Under the pieces are notes generated by a model, which saw only the letters and a program-made list of their open reading frames with translations, did not search any database and had not been told where the DNA came from. Below, piece by piece: positions 18,857-30,600 of a stretch of 64,000 nt of DNA. The stretch spans positions 133,430-197,429 of the forward strand of contig NZ_GL890969.1 in assembly GCF_000211815.1 (NCBI RefSeq), given 5' to 3'. This DNA is from Moorena producens 3L (GTDB lineage: Bacteria > Cyanobacteriota > Cyanobacteriia > Cyanobacteriales > Coleofasciculaceae). Every line of letters starts with the position of its first letter. Position 1 is the first letter of the stretch. Position numbers and translations under genes: made by a program.

Positions 18857-19194
18857 ATTTTTTTGAAAAGTATTGCAAACAAATTAAAATTTTCTGGACT
18901 CAATTTTTGGTTACTGTAAAGTTTTATAAAAAAATATGTTTTTGTCACAAAATCCAAGCAAAATACTATCCATATAGTACAGGGTAATCGCATTTTAATC
19001 GAGCTCTGAAATTGTTGTAACCTGGGTTAATTTTTGAGTGCATAATTGAGACTCGATGGTAAAGAATTGAGTCTGTATGTTCTACTGCCGTGCTGATGAT
19101 TTTTTCCTAATTGGCTGCAGTCAGAGCATCCCCTCCTTAAACTGGCTTTGGCTCACTTTGGGATTACTGTGGTGGGCAAAGGGGCTGACTCAGG

Positions 19195-19800
19195 GGCACT
19201 GGCTGCCAGGATTTTGATCACAAAATCATTGTCCATTCCAGCCTGATAGCGCTTCATCTTCAGACAAGGCGCGGGAGGGTTCGCGATCCACGTAAATTAA
19301 TACTCAAGCGACGCAATAAACCCAGATTTTGAGCGGAATACCAGTACCGATGCGACTAGCATCTTCGTATTTTGTGACATCGAGCACCCAATGCAAACTG
19401 TTTTCAATACTCCAATGGCAGCGAATCACCTGGTTGTGCCGTTGCGCTTCTGCTCCTTTGAGTACTGATGTAGAATCGAACCTCTGTGGTCGTTTTATTC
19501 CATAATTGGCGTTGAGTGCGAACCATCACCACAGTCGTTAAGCCCAGCCACTGGCCTTGCCGATGCAAAGGGAGAAGTTGACTGACCGATACCGCCCAGA
19601 CTTGGCGAGTTTCGAACCGGTGATGCCCAAAAAGCGAGGGTCTGGTGATAGCTGTAGTTAATTCCCTGCCAGTTCATTGCTTGAGCTTGCGCGGGACCAA
19701 TCTTCCACCTGCGCCGCTTTGCTTCCCCTGGTTGCCTTTGAGAGCTAAGACATAGTCGTATTGAGCAACTGATTCAACTTGCAGGCTGTCAATTGTTATA
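19195..19800 (-). pseudogene. ISAs1-family transposase remnant
   Basis: On the minus strand, broken frames read QYDYVLALKGNQG, then RFETRQVWAVSVSQL, LTTVVMVRTQR, CHWSIENSLHWVLDVT and, near the end, RYQAGMDNDFVIKILAAS. This order and these motifs match ISAs1-type DDE transposases. Frameshifts lie near 19450 and 19650-19700, and there are stops after the ENSLHW region. The N-terminal third is missing. It is dead. Confidence 0.75.
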
Positions 19801-19801
19801 T

Positions 19802-19906
19802 TTACCTCCCTATTCTCCAGACCTTAACAAGATTGAGCGATGCTGGTCTTGGATCATATGTCGTATTCGTAAACAACAAAACCCGTATGATTGTCTACGG
19901 TAGCTA
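19802..19906 (+). pseudogene. IS630-family transposase C-terminal scrap
   Basis: One short frame reads LPPYSPDLNKIERCWSW, the highly typical IS630/Tc1 DDE motif (PPYSPDLNxIE), then stops at TAG. Only about 35 codons survive. It directly abuts the ISAs1 remnant, so one insertion probably truncated the other. The remaining 19907-20344 has no identifiable gene. Confidence 0.7.
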
Positions 19907-20344
19907 AGGAGTATGTCTTGCACAAGGCGTCCTAACCGTTGTGGCGGTTGCTATAACTGCTTGCACTTTTGAGAGACAACCTTGACAGCAGAAACACTTT
20001 TGAACTTTATAAGCCGCTCTTTGTCAAGTGCAATTTATACCAAACTCAATGGGATTACCCTGGTCTAAACTCTAGGTTGTAATACTCAGGAAGTTTTATT
20101 ATAATTTCAGTGTTCTTATGGGATATTAAATATGAGAAGATTCAAAACAATTACTTGAAAACCGATGGTTGTGCCGAAGACAGGCTATGCAGAGACATTC
20201 CCGGATAATGTCTGTCGTTCAAGCCACTTCGTCTGAAAATTTTTCCAAAAAAATTATTGATGCATCCGATTTTCCTTGTAAAGGGAAGTTGGTACATACC
20301 TTACTGCATATTCTAAGGTATCTTGTTGTATTAGCTGGATTTTT

Positions 20345-21730
20345 ATGACAATCACATCTTCAGTTCATAATTCCGAGAACTTTGTCTTTCGCTTTTTACG
20401 CCTAAGCTTAATTAGTACTCTAGCTAATATGACTGTTCCGCTAGCGGGTCTTATTGATGCTATCTTTCTAGGACATATTGACAACATCAAAATGTTAGCA
20501 GGGGTGACTTTGGCTACGATTATATTTGATTATCTCTACAGGATTTTACAATCTTTGAGAGATAGTACGAGCGCTATAACAGCCCACGCTTTAGGCAGTT
20601 CAAGGCAGCAAGAAGAAATACTTTTAGCTATTTTGCAGGGTGGGTTTGTTGCTCTAGTTGTTGGTCTAGTTATTTTGCTACTACAGTATCCCCTACAGAT
20701 TCTCGGATTTGCTATCCTCAATGGCACGCCAGATATTGAAACTCAAGGCATGATTTATTTTCAGGCTCGGATCTGGGGTGCTCCTGCTGTCTTATTAATC
20801 TATGTATTGACGGGTTGGTATCTTGGGCAGAAGCAACAAAGAACAGTTCTGATCATGTCTTTAGTCGGTGTTGCAAGCAACGCCATGCTTGACTATGGGA
20901 TGATTGTAAGGTTAGGGTGGGGTGCCTTTGGAGCAGGTATAGCAACCGCACTAAGCCAATATATTGCTCTCAGTGTTGCCCTTGTCGGAGTCTGTCTTCA
21001 AATTAAATGGTCAAAACTACAGCAAGTCTCAAGTCTAGTTTTGCGATGGAAAGCATTGAAAAAAATTCTCGCATTAAGTGGTAATATTACGGTTCGATTT
21101 TTAGTCTTAATTTCGGCTTATGCTATTTTTACAAATTTTAGTGCAACCCAAGGCAATCTAACTCTAAGTAGTAATGGTTTACTGTTGCAATGGATTTTAG
21201 TTGGTGCTTTTGCTATCCATGGAATCCGACTGACAAGTCAAACTTTCATAGGGAGTTTTGCCAGTAAAGGAGCAGATGAGTTGGTTTTAAAGAGCTTATA
21301 TTTATCAATGCTAACAAGTATACCAATCGTTTTTGGGTTTGCAGTATTACCACTCTTCTTCCCAGTTAAGATGTTTAGGTTACTGACTAATCATACAGAA
21401 CTCTACCCGATTATGCAGGAAACCCTAATCTGGCTGTTTCCTTTTCTTCTCGCCCTTGCCAGCGCATCAATGTTAGAAGGATACTTTATTGGTTTAAAAC
21501 GGGGTGTAACATTGCGAAATGCAGCTTTAGCTGCATTTATAGTCATGTATCTACCAATATCTATTACGGCAAGATATCTTGAGAATGTTAATCTGCTTTG
21601 GGCTTCATTGGTTGTTTACATGGCAGGAACAGCAATCTACCTAGCTAGGTGCGTTCTGGCAGAGCGAGTATTTGAACAAACCGTTGACACTCCCCCGGAT
21701 GAATCACGGAGTATTCTAACCAAGGTTTAG
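20345..21730 (+). CDS. MATE-family efflux transporter
   Basis: A 461-residue MATE exporter (DinF-like branch by appearance) with about 12 hydrophobic segments. It begins with FLRLSLISTLANMTVPLAGLIDAIFLGHI, the typical first helix. These are inner-membrane cation or drug antiporters. It is intact and points the same way as the dioxygenase and NRPS genes downstream, so it may export the NRPS product; a broken transposase gene now lies between them. The ATG at 20345 has only a weak ribosome-binding site. Confidence 0.87.
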   Translation: MTITSSVHNSENFVFRFLRLSLISTLANMTVPLAGLIDAIFLGHIDNIKMLAGVTLATIIFDYLYRILQSLRDSTSAITAHALGSSRQQEEILLAILQGGFVALVVGLVILLLQYPLQILGFAILNGTPDIETQGMIYFQARIWGAPAVLLIYVLTGWYLGQKQQRTVLIMSLVGVASNAMLDYGMIVRLGWGAFGAGIATALSQYIALSVALVGVCLQIKWSKLQQVSSLVLRWKALKKILALSGNITVRFLVLISAYAIFTNFSATQGNLTLSSNGLLLQWILVGAFAIHGIRLTSQTFIGSFASKGADELVLKSLYLSMLTSIPIVFGFAVLPLFFPVKMFRLLTNHTELYPIMQETLIWLFPFLLALASASMLEGYFIGLKRGVTLRNAALAAFIVMYLPISITARYLENVNLLWASLVVYMAGTAIYLARCVLAERVFEQTVDTPPDESRSILTKV

Positions 21731-21805
21731 CCTGCCGTCAGGCATAATTGCTACAACGTAGATTGAAGTTGAAGAAAAAAGGTTCTGCCAACTAAACGGG
21801 CAAGG

Positions 21806-21841
21806 GGTCTCCCGTTAAATCAAAGATTATAACGGGAGACC
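21806..21841 (+). terminator. hairpin after MATE gene
   Basis: A perfect 12-bp inverted repeat, GGTCTCCCGTTA and TAACGGGAGACC, lies 75 bases after the MATE stop. It has no U tract, so it may be a repeat or a weak terminator. The rest of 21842-22144 is non-coding and is probably the left flank of the transposase element. Confidence 0.45.
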
Positions 21842-22144
21842 TTGCTCTCAAGGTGCGGAACTGAATTCCGCACACAGCCCCACCCTACGGCAGGGCCGTT
21901 TCATTCTCCACCCAAAAATTTGGGGTTAGGGATCTAAAAGCCTTTCATACTAGGCGATCGGATCATTTTTTTCTAAGATTAGACATTTTCAGAGGAAAAA
22001 AGAGATAAAACTGTCTCCAGTTCTGAGTTTAGGCGATCGCAAAAATTTAGAATCTGGAGTTTAGACTAACTGACTCCAAGGACTTGACCCCTAGTTCGTC
22101 AGGATGAGAAGATAAAAACTTTATAGAACTTTCCTCAAGTCCTG

Positions 22145-23473
22145 ATGAAACTGAAACGATTACGAGAGTTTAGCCAAAAGGTCTATAATCAGATGGGAAC
22201 TGCAAAGGATGCTGTTTTTGAATTGATGGATGCTGCGATCTTGACTCTTCGTCCAAGTTGTTTGGCGGAATTGTCTCTATCTTCTGTCTTTCGTAGAGAG
22301 TGGCACTCAGCCTATGAAGCACTGTCTGATTGTAGACCTCACTGGTCAAATTTGCTGAAACTTTTTATACTCGAAATACCTCCAATCATTCATCCAATAT
22401 TAGTAGCTGACCATTCACCTTATTCCCTCCCGGATGCGGTGACTCTTACTGAAAAAACATACGAGTATCAAGCGTCTTCTGTGTCAGTAAATCCTCCAGT
22501 GGGCGTGGGGTAAAGGTACTCGACAGTTACTTATCTCCCTGAAAACAAAGGGAGTTGAGCGTTACCATTAAGCCATGAAAGAATCACTTCTGAACAAACT
22601 CCCATTGAAAAAGTAGCCACTCAACTGAAATAAATTTGTTATCTTTTAACTCAACGACCCATTGTACTGTTTGACAGTCAATATGGTTGTGCAAAATTAC
22701 TCTTATAAATCGCAAATATCTGGTGTGACAAATTAATGCGATTGCGTTATAATCTTTGTCTATATGGATTTCCACCAGGTTATTCAGGTATTGATCGTCC
22801 CCAAAAACATGGTCATAAATTCAAGCTGAATGACTCAACGACTTGGAATGAACCGGATGACATAGCGGAAGTTAATGACCCTAAATTTGGAAAAATCAAG
22901 TTGAAAGTCTGGCACAACTATCACTTCAAAGAATCCGCTTCACATTCAATGTCTATTGTACGAGTTGAACAATTTGACTCGAAAAAGACCAAGCCGTTAT
23001 GGTTAGCTTGGGTTGGGTTTGAAATGCCATATCTATTGGAAGTTTTTAAGTTATACCAAAGACGTTTTACTATTGAGTATTGGTATCGATTTGCCAAACA
23101 GAGACTCCATTGGACATTACCGAAATTGGGAACAAAAGAAGGGTGTGACCGATGGATTCAATTGATGCCTTTAATGACTTGGCAGTTGTGGTTAGCCCAC
23201 AAAAAAATCACAGATAATCCTTTACTTTGGCAAAAACATCAAACTCAATTATCCCCCCGAAGAACCGCAGCAGCTTGGAGCGAAGTAATGTTTGCGATTG
23301 AAGTAATGTTTGCGATTGTTACACCTACTAGTTCACCTAAACTGCGTGGAAAATTCCCAGGCTGGCAAAAATGCAAAAAGAGGAATAAGAAACTAAGGTG
23401 TCCTATTGTAAAAAAGGGCAAAGGTACCTTTGAAAGCCAAAATAAAACGAATAAATTTAAAAAATTACCCTGA
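22145..23473 (+). pseudogene. broken DDE (IS4/IS701-like) transposase
   Basis: Two open pieces (22145-22513 and 22736-23473) are parts of one transposase. The 220 bases between them can be read as the missing piece, with a stop after VNPPVGVG and in-frame stops inside YLPENKGS*ALPLSHERITSEQ. That piece includes the second catalytic Asp in LFDSQYG. The first Asp is in VADHSPYSLP and the Glu region is FTIEYWYRFAKQRLHWTLP. A short tandem copy near 23285-23315 duplicates EVMFAI. The exact subfamily is not assigned. It is inactive. Confidence 0.8.
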
Positions 23474-23572
23474 TTTTTATAGAAATTTCGCAACGATTTC
23501 AGTTTGAATTTACCCCAGTGATTGACTCATTATTCAAGCTTTAGTCTAAACTCCAGTGGACTGGTGGAAGCA

Positions 23573-23695
23573 ATGGCAGAAAGTGGAGGAGGTCGGGAAG
23601 TCATTGACAAAATTGCCAGGACTTTCCAAGCAATTAATCGGCTATCTCCCGAAGAAGTGGCTGCCATGCTAGCTCAGATGAAGGAAAACTCGTAA
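23573..23695 (+). CDS. 40-codon small ORF, truncated fragment
   Basis: A frame beginning MAESGGGREVIDKIAR and ending in EEVAAMLAQMKENS is open from an upstream TGA at about 23519 to 23695, just before the dioxygenase gene. The composition is helical and protein-like. It looks like the C-terminal tail of a larger protein lost to the neighbouring insertion; tails of this kind occur on cyanobacterial NRPS/PKS and other proteins. I cannot identify it. Confidence 0.35.
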   Translation: MAESGGGREVIDKIARTFQAINRLSPEEVAAMLAQMKENS

Positions 23696-23701
23696 AAGCC
23701 T

Positions 23702-24568
23702 ATGAAGTTTCAAGTTGTTTATAAACCCATAAACTTTATGAAACTTACAACAGAACAAATAGACCAATATAACAACCAGGGATTTCTGTTAATTCCCGAT
23801 TTATTTTCTCAAGAGGAAGTCTCGCTGATACAAGAACAGCTACCCGGTTTAATGGCTGAAGATGTACCAGGGCGAGTGCTAGAAAAAGATCGTCATACGG
23901 TTCGCGCTTTACACGGTTGCCATCTGTTTAACAAGGTTTTCTAGAACTTAATCCGAGAACCGCGCTTGCTCGAACCTGCCCATCAGCTTCTTGGCAGTCA
24001 GGTGTATCTTTACCAATTTAAGATTAATTTAAAAGCAGCTTTTGGTGGAGATGTATGGCCTTGGCATCAAGATTTTATCTACTGGCACAAGGAAGATGGA
24101 ATGCCACTACCCAAGGTGATTAGCCTAGCAATTTTATTGGATGATCTCAATGAATTTAACGGACCGATGATTTTTATTCCAGGTTCCCACAAACCGGGAA
24201 TACTCGATCTAGAAGCATCGGTAGCCAAAACTGAAGCTAATCCTGAAACAGCAGATTGGAAAGTGAATGTTAGCGCAAATCTTAAGTATTGTATTCCCCC
24301 ACAAACTGTTACACAATTAGTTAAAAAATTTGGAATTTTAGCCCCGAAAGGTACGGCTGGCTCTATACTGTTGTTCGATAGCAACGTGGTTCATGGCTCG
24401 GTTACCAACATTTCTCCTTTTCCCCGCCGACTTATGATTATTACTTACAACAGTGTCGAGAATCTTCCCGTTTATGTCGATCGGCCCAGACCAGAATTTT
24501 TGGTTAGTCGCGATTATAAGCCACTGAAACCTCTAGCTGATTCTGAAAGCCTCTTGTCTGCTAAATAA
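23702..24568 (+). pseudogene. phytanoyl-CoA dioxygenase-like oxygenase with amber codon
   Basis: A non-haem iron, 2-oxoglutarate dioxygenase of the PhyH/EctD-like kind, 288 codons in one unbroken frame except for a TAG at 23942-23944. No frameshift is involved; the frame continues as NLIREPRLLEPA. The iron ligands are intact: H122 and D124 in WPWHQDFIYWH and H231 in NVVHGSVTN. The start may be MKLTTEQ at 23738 instead of 23702. Members hydroxylate amino acids or peptidyl intermediates. It ends 32 bases before the NRPS gene, so a tailoring role is likely. As written it encodes only about 80 residues unless the stop is read through. Confidence 0.8.
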
Positions 24569-24600
24569 AAACGATAAAAATTAGGAATGGTTTCAAAAAA

Positions 24601-27600
24601 ATGGATAAGTCTTCTTCAGATCGTTTTTTCCCTACAGACAAACAAGAACTCCTCAAACTCCTGCTCCAGAAAAAAGGCTTGCGTCAAGGGTCGGCCAAAA
24701 CGATAACTCGCCGAACCGATGCTGGACCAATACCGTTTTCCTATTTTCAGGAACAACTGTGGTTGCTCGCACAACTCAATCCCAAGGTTCCTTTCTATAA
24801 CGAGCCCGTAACAGTTCATATTCGGGGTCAATTAGATGCGATCGCACTAGAGAAAAGCCTGAAGGAAATTATCCGCCGTCACGAAGCTTTACGAACTAAG
24901 TTTATGATTGTGAGCGGACAACCCCTTCAAATTATTGCTCCACCACCTGATTTTAAGTTGACAAGGATCGACCTGCGGGAATTTCCGAAAAACAAACGGG
25001 AAACTGAAGCGCGACAACAGGCAACTTTAGAAGCCCAAAAACTATTCGATCTGACTGCTTCTGGGCTACTCATGCGAGCCATCTTGATACAGCTAACAGA
25101 CCAAGAGTATCGGTTATTTCTAACCTTCCATCATATCGCAATCGACGGAGTTTCCCTGTATGGTATTTTTCTGAAAGAATTGGCAACCCTCTACCAAGCC
25201 TTTTCCTCAGGTCAGCGATCGCCCCTTCCCGAACTCCCCCTACAATATGCAGACTTTGCCGTGTGGCAGCGACAGTGGATGCAGGGCGAAGTGTTGTCCC
25301 AGCAAATTGACTATTGGAAACAAAAACTCAGTGGCGAACTGCCCATACTTCAGTTACCCTGCGATCGTCCCCGACCTCCAGTACAGAGTTTTCGAGGTGC
25401 AAAGCAAAAGTTAACCTTGTCTAAAAGTCTGAGTGAGGCACTCAAAGCCTTCAGTCAGCAGGAAGAAGTAACGCTATTTATGACATTGTTAACAGCCTTC
25501 AAAACCTTGCTCTATCGATACACACAGCAGGAAGATTTGATGGTTGGCACGGCGAGTTCAGGTCGCCATTCCCCAGAAATTGAAAACCTGATTGGCTACT
25601 TTGTGAATATGCTGGTGTTGCGGACAGATTGTTCGGGCAATCCCAGTTTTCGACAGTTGCTCGAGCGGGTGCGAAAAGTCCTGTTAGAAGCCTATGCTCA
25701 TCAAGATATCCCCTTTCAAAAACTTGTGGAGACACTCCATCCCGTACGCGACCTAAGTAAAAATGCTCTGTTCCAGGTGATTTGTACGATGGAACCACCA
25801 CCACCAGCCTTTGATTTAGACTGGACTGTTAGCCTGCAAGATGTGGATAACGCTACGTCAAAGTTTGATTTATTTCTAAATCTAGAAGACAGACCGGAAG
25901 GAATTATTGGTTACTTTGAGTATAGCACAGATTTGTTTGATGCTGACAGGATACACCGGATGGTGGCTCATTTTCAGACCTTGCTAGAGGGAATCGTTAC
26001 CAATCCCAACCAAAGCATTTCTGAATTACCTCTGTTAACCGACAAAGAGCGTCATCAACTGTTAGTGGAGTGGAATAATACCCAGCTTGACTATCCCAAA
26101 GATAAGTGCATTCATCAGTTGTTTGAGGAACAGGTGGAAAAAACACCCGATGCAGTAGTGGTGGTATTTGAAGGTGAAGAATTAACTTATCGGGAGTTGA
26201 ATTGTCGGGCGAATCAATTAGCACATTATTTACAATCTATAGGAGTCGGACCAGAAGTTTTGGTGGGGATATGTGTTGAACGTTCTATTGAGATGGTGGT
26301 GGGATTGTTGGGCATTATCAAAGCCGGTGGGGCTTATGTTCCCCTAGACCCAGGTTATCCGATTGAGCGCATCTCCTATATGCTGAAAAATTCTCAAGCT
26401 TCAGTACTATTAACTCAAAAAAACTTGGGAGCTGGATTACCGGAAAATAAAGTGCAAATCATTTGTTTAGATGCTGAATGGAATCTAGTTAGTCAAGAAA
26501 CTGACTTAAATCCCAACTGTACTGCTGATCAGGAAAACTTGGCTTATGTAATCTACACTTCCGGTTCTACAGGTAAGCCTAAAGGTGTAGCAATGAAGCA
26601 CCTTGCCTTGAGCAATTTGATTTTGTGGCAACGGTCAAACACAACAGTTTCACCAAAAGCAAAAACCCTGCAATTTGCACCAATTAGCTTTGATGTCTCC
26701 TTTCAGGAAATATTTTCAACCTGGTGTGGGGGTGGAACTTTAGTCTTAATCTCAGAAGAACTGCGACGAGACCCTGTTGCTTTGCTACATTTATTAAGAG
26801 CAAAACAAATAGAAAGACTGTTTCTTCCTTTTGTTGCTTTACAGCAGTTAGCAGAGACCGCTCAAACTTTGGGATTGATTCCCACCAGTCTCGTGGAAGT
26901 AATAACAGCAGGGGAACAGTTGCAAATTACCCCAGCGATCGCAGGCTTTTTCTCCCAGCTCAAAGATTGTTCCCTTCATAATCAATATGGACCATCAGAA
27001 ACTCATGTAGTTACAGCATTCACCTTAACGGGTTCTACTGAGAATTGGTCAGCACTACCACCTATTGGTCGTCCCATTGCTAACACTCAGATTTACATCT
27101 TAGATCAATTGGCACAACCTGTACCTGTGGGAATTTCTGGAGAGTTGTACATCGGGGGAGTTTGCCTAGCCCGAGGCTATCTCAACCGTCCTGACTTGAC
27201 CGCAGAACGATTTATTGCCAATCCCTTTAGTCAAGAACAGGGGTCGGGCCTTTACAAAACTGGAGACTTAGCCCGTTATTTACCCGATGGCAATATCGAA
27301 TATCTCGGTCGCATCGATAATCAGGTCAAGGTGCGGGGTTTCCGGATCGAAGTTGGGGAAATTGAAGCAATACTTGCCCAACACCCCGACCTGCGGCAGA
27401 CTGCGGTGATTGTCCGAGAAGACCCACCAGGGAATAAGCGCTTAGTCGCCTATGTTTGTCCACATGAGGGGCAAATCCCGACTTCCGGTCAACTGCGCCG
27501 CTTTCTTTCCGAAAAGTTACCAGACTACATGGTGCCTGGGACTTTTGTGACGTTAGAAGCTTTACCCTTAACACCCAGTGGCAAAGTCGATCGCAAGGCT

Positions 27601-30600
27601 CTACCAATTCCCGATGCTTCAAGTTTGATTCGTGAAACCAGTTTTGTTGCCCCCCGGGATTCGGTAGAACTGCAACTAGCTCAAATTTGGTCAGAGATTC
27701 TGGGTGTTTCTCCCATCGGAGTTCACGACAACTTTATTGAATTAGGCGGACATTCCCTATTAGCCACCAAAATTATCGGGCTAGTGCGCGATCGATTCGG
27801 GGTAGAATTACCCCTGAATTGCTTGTTTGAGTGTCCCACAGTTGCTGAGTTAGCCAAGGAGGTTCTTCAGGAAGAGGGATTAACTATTGTACCACCCCTA
27901 CAACCCATTTCACGAGAGCAAACCATTCCTTTATCTTTTGGGCAAGAACAACTGTGGTTTATCAACCAGTTAACGCCAGAAGAACCAGTATACAACGAAA
28001 CCTTGAGCATTCATCTAGGTGGAGATATCAATATTCCTGCCTTGGAAGAAAGTCTGACGGAACTCATCCGCCGTCACGAAATTCTGCGGACCACCTATTC
28101 AGTTGTTAACGGTCAACCTTGCCAGGAAATTCATCCACCATCTGCATTTACTTTACCGATTGTCGATTTGCGAGAATGGTCAGAAACAAAACGAGAAACA
28201 GAAGCGGTGCGTATTGCCACCAAACAGCTTCGCCAACGATTTGACCTCACCCGAGGCCCCTTGCTGCGAGCTACTCTCATTCAGCTTGCTTCAGACAACT
28301 ATCGGCTCTACTTCGCTATTCATCACAGTGTTATAGATGCCGAATCATTTGTGCATATTATCCAGGAATTAGAAATTATCTATACAGCATTTTGTCAAGG
28401 TTTACCGTCACCTCTGCCAGCATTACCCATACGATATGCCGATTTTGGGGTTTGGCAACGCCAGAGGTTACAGGGAAAAGTTCTGTCCCATCAGCTTGCC
28501 TACTGGGAGAAAAAACTAGAAAATTTACCCCAGTTACAACTTCCCACTGACCGTCCTCGCACTCCACAAACCACTTTTACCGGTTCATTTCTTCGTCACC
28601 GACTTTCCTTTGAATTAATCGAAAAGCTCAAAACTCTTAGCCGCCAAGAAAGTGTTACCTTATTTGTGACCTTCGCGACAGCAATCAAAGTTTTGCTTTA
28701 TCGCTATTCGACCCAGGAAGATATTGTTCTGGGTACTATCATTTCCCAACGGAATCGACCGGAGTTAGAAGGAATCGTTGGAAACTTTCTCAATGCTTTA
28801 GTCTTGCGTAGTGACCTCAGCGGCAACCCTAGTTTCTGCGAACTGTTAAAACGAGTCCGGAATGTCTGTTTATCAGCTTACTCCCATCAAGATGTGCCGT
28901 TCCAGAAGGTGGTAGAAGCCCTTCATCCCGATTACCAAGTCAACCAAAATCCCATCTTTCAGGTGGCTTTTACGATGGATCCACCTCTAGTAACCGAAGA
29001 CAAGTTAGGATGGAAGGCGTTTTACTTCGAGGTAGACCCTGAGATTTCTAAGTTTGACATCACTTTCTATCTGTTAGAGGAAGAATCTGAGGGAATGGTT
29101 ATTCTGACTGAATACAACACTGATTTGTTTGATGCCACTACAATTAAGCGGATGAGCGGGCATTTAAATACTTTGCTAGAGGGAATTGTTATCAATCCCA
29201 ACCAAAGCATTGCTGAATTACCTTTGTTGACTGAAAGTGAGCGTCATCAGTTGTTGTTAGAATGGAATAATACTCAAGCTGAATATCCCAAGGATAAGTG
29301 CATTCATCAGTTGTTTGAGGAACAAGTAGAAAGAACACCGGATGCAGTGGCGGTGGTATTTGAAGATCAAAAATTAACTTATCACGAGTTAAATTGTCAA
29401 GCCAATCAACTGGCGCATTATTTGGAAAATATGAGGGTAAGACCAGAGGTATTAGTGGGCATCTGTGTCGAACGTTCTCTGGAGATGCTGGTGGGATTAT
29501 TGGGGATTCTTAAAGCAGGTGGGGCTTATGTGCCATTAGACCCTAATTATCCTACCGAACGCATTGCCTATATGCTGGAAGATTCCTCGGTGCCAGTTTT
29601 GTTAACACAATCTAAGTTGCGTGATCGACTTCCAGAAACACAGGCTCAGGTGGTATTGTTGGATGCAGATTGGAATGGGATTAACTCAAAATCCCAACAG
29701 AACCCTGTTCATCAAACAATACCTAACAACTTGGCTTATGTGATGTATACATCTGGTTCAACGGGCAAACCGAAAGGAGTTATGGTTGCTCATCAAGGAT
29801 TGTGCAATTTAGCTTTCGCTCACAATAGACTTTTTGATGTCGAGCAAAACAGTCGCATTCTCCAGTTTGCGTCTTTTAGTTTTGATGTTTCAATCTGGGA
29901 AATTGTGATGAGCATTTGTTCTGGGGCGCGACTATTTATGGGAACGACTGAATCATTGCGACCCGGAGCAGAGTTAATAGAGTTATTACAAAAGCAAGCC
30001 ATTACTCATGTCACTTTATCACCATCAGCGTTCTTCACTTTGACCAATCAAACTCTGCCAACCTTAGAGAATATTATTGTGGGCGGAGAAGCTTGTCCCA
30101 AAGAGTTGGTAGAGCAATGGTCAGTGGGTCGGCGCTTTTTCAATGGCTACGGACCGACAGAATCTACTGTTTTTGCAACTGTAGCCGAATGTACCAACAT
30201 CAATCACAAACCACCGATCGGTCGTCCGATTGCCAACACCGTTATCTATATCCTGGACAAACATCTCCAACCCGTACCCATTGGTGTACCCGGAGAACTC
30301 CATATTGGTGGCGTGGGTTTAGCCCGAGGCTATCTCAACCGTCCCGAATTAACAGAGCAAAAGTTTATCCCTAACCCGTTTAGCAATAAACCCGGTTCTC
30401 GCCTCTACAAAACTGGGGATTTAGCTCGTTATTTACCCGATGGAAATATAGAGTTTATTGGACGTATTGATCATCAAGTAAAAATTCGAGGTTTCCGGAT
30501 CGAACTTGGAGAAATTGAAGCAGTACTTGCCCAACATTCCAAGGTGCGAGAAGCTGTAGTCATTGCCCGCGAGGACATTCCAGGAGACAAACGCCTGGTT

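Noticed and set aside
22584..22775. 63-codon minus-strand ORF
   Set aside because: It lies opposite the frame-broken middle of the DDE transposase pseudogene, which explains the sequence better.
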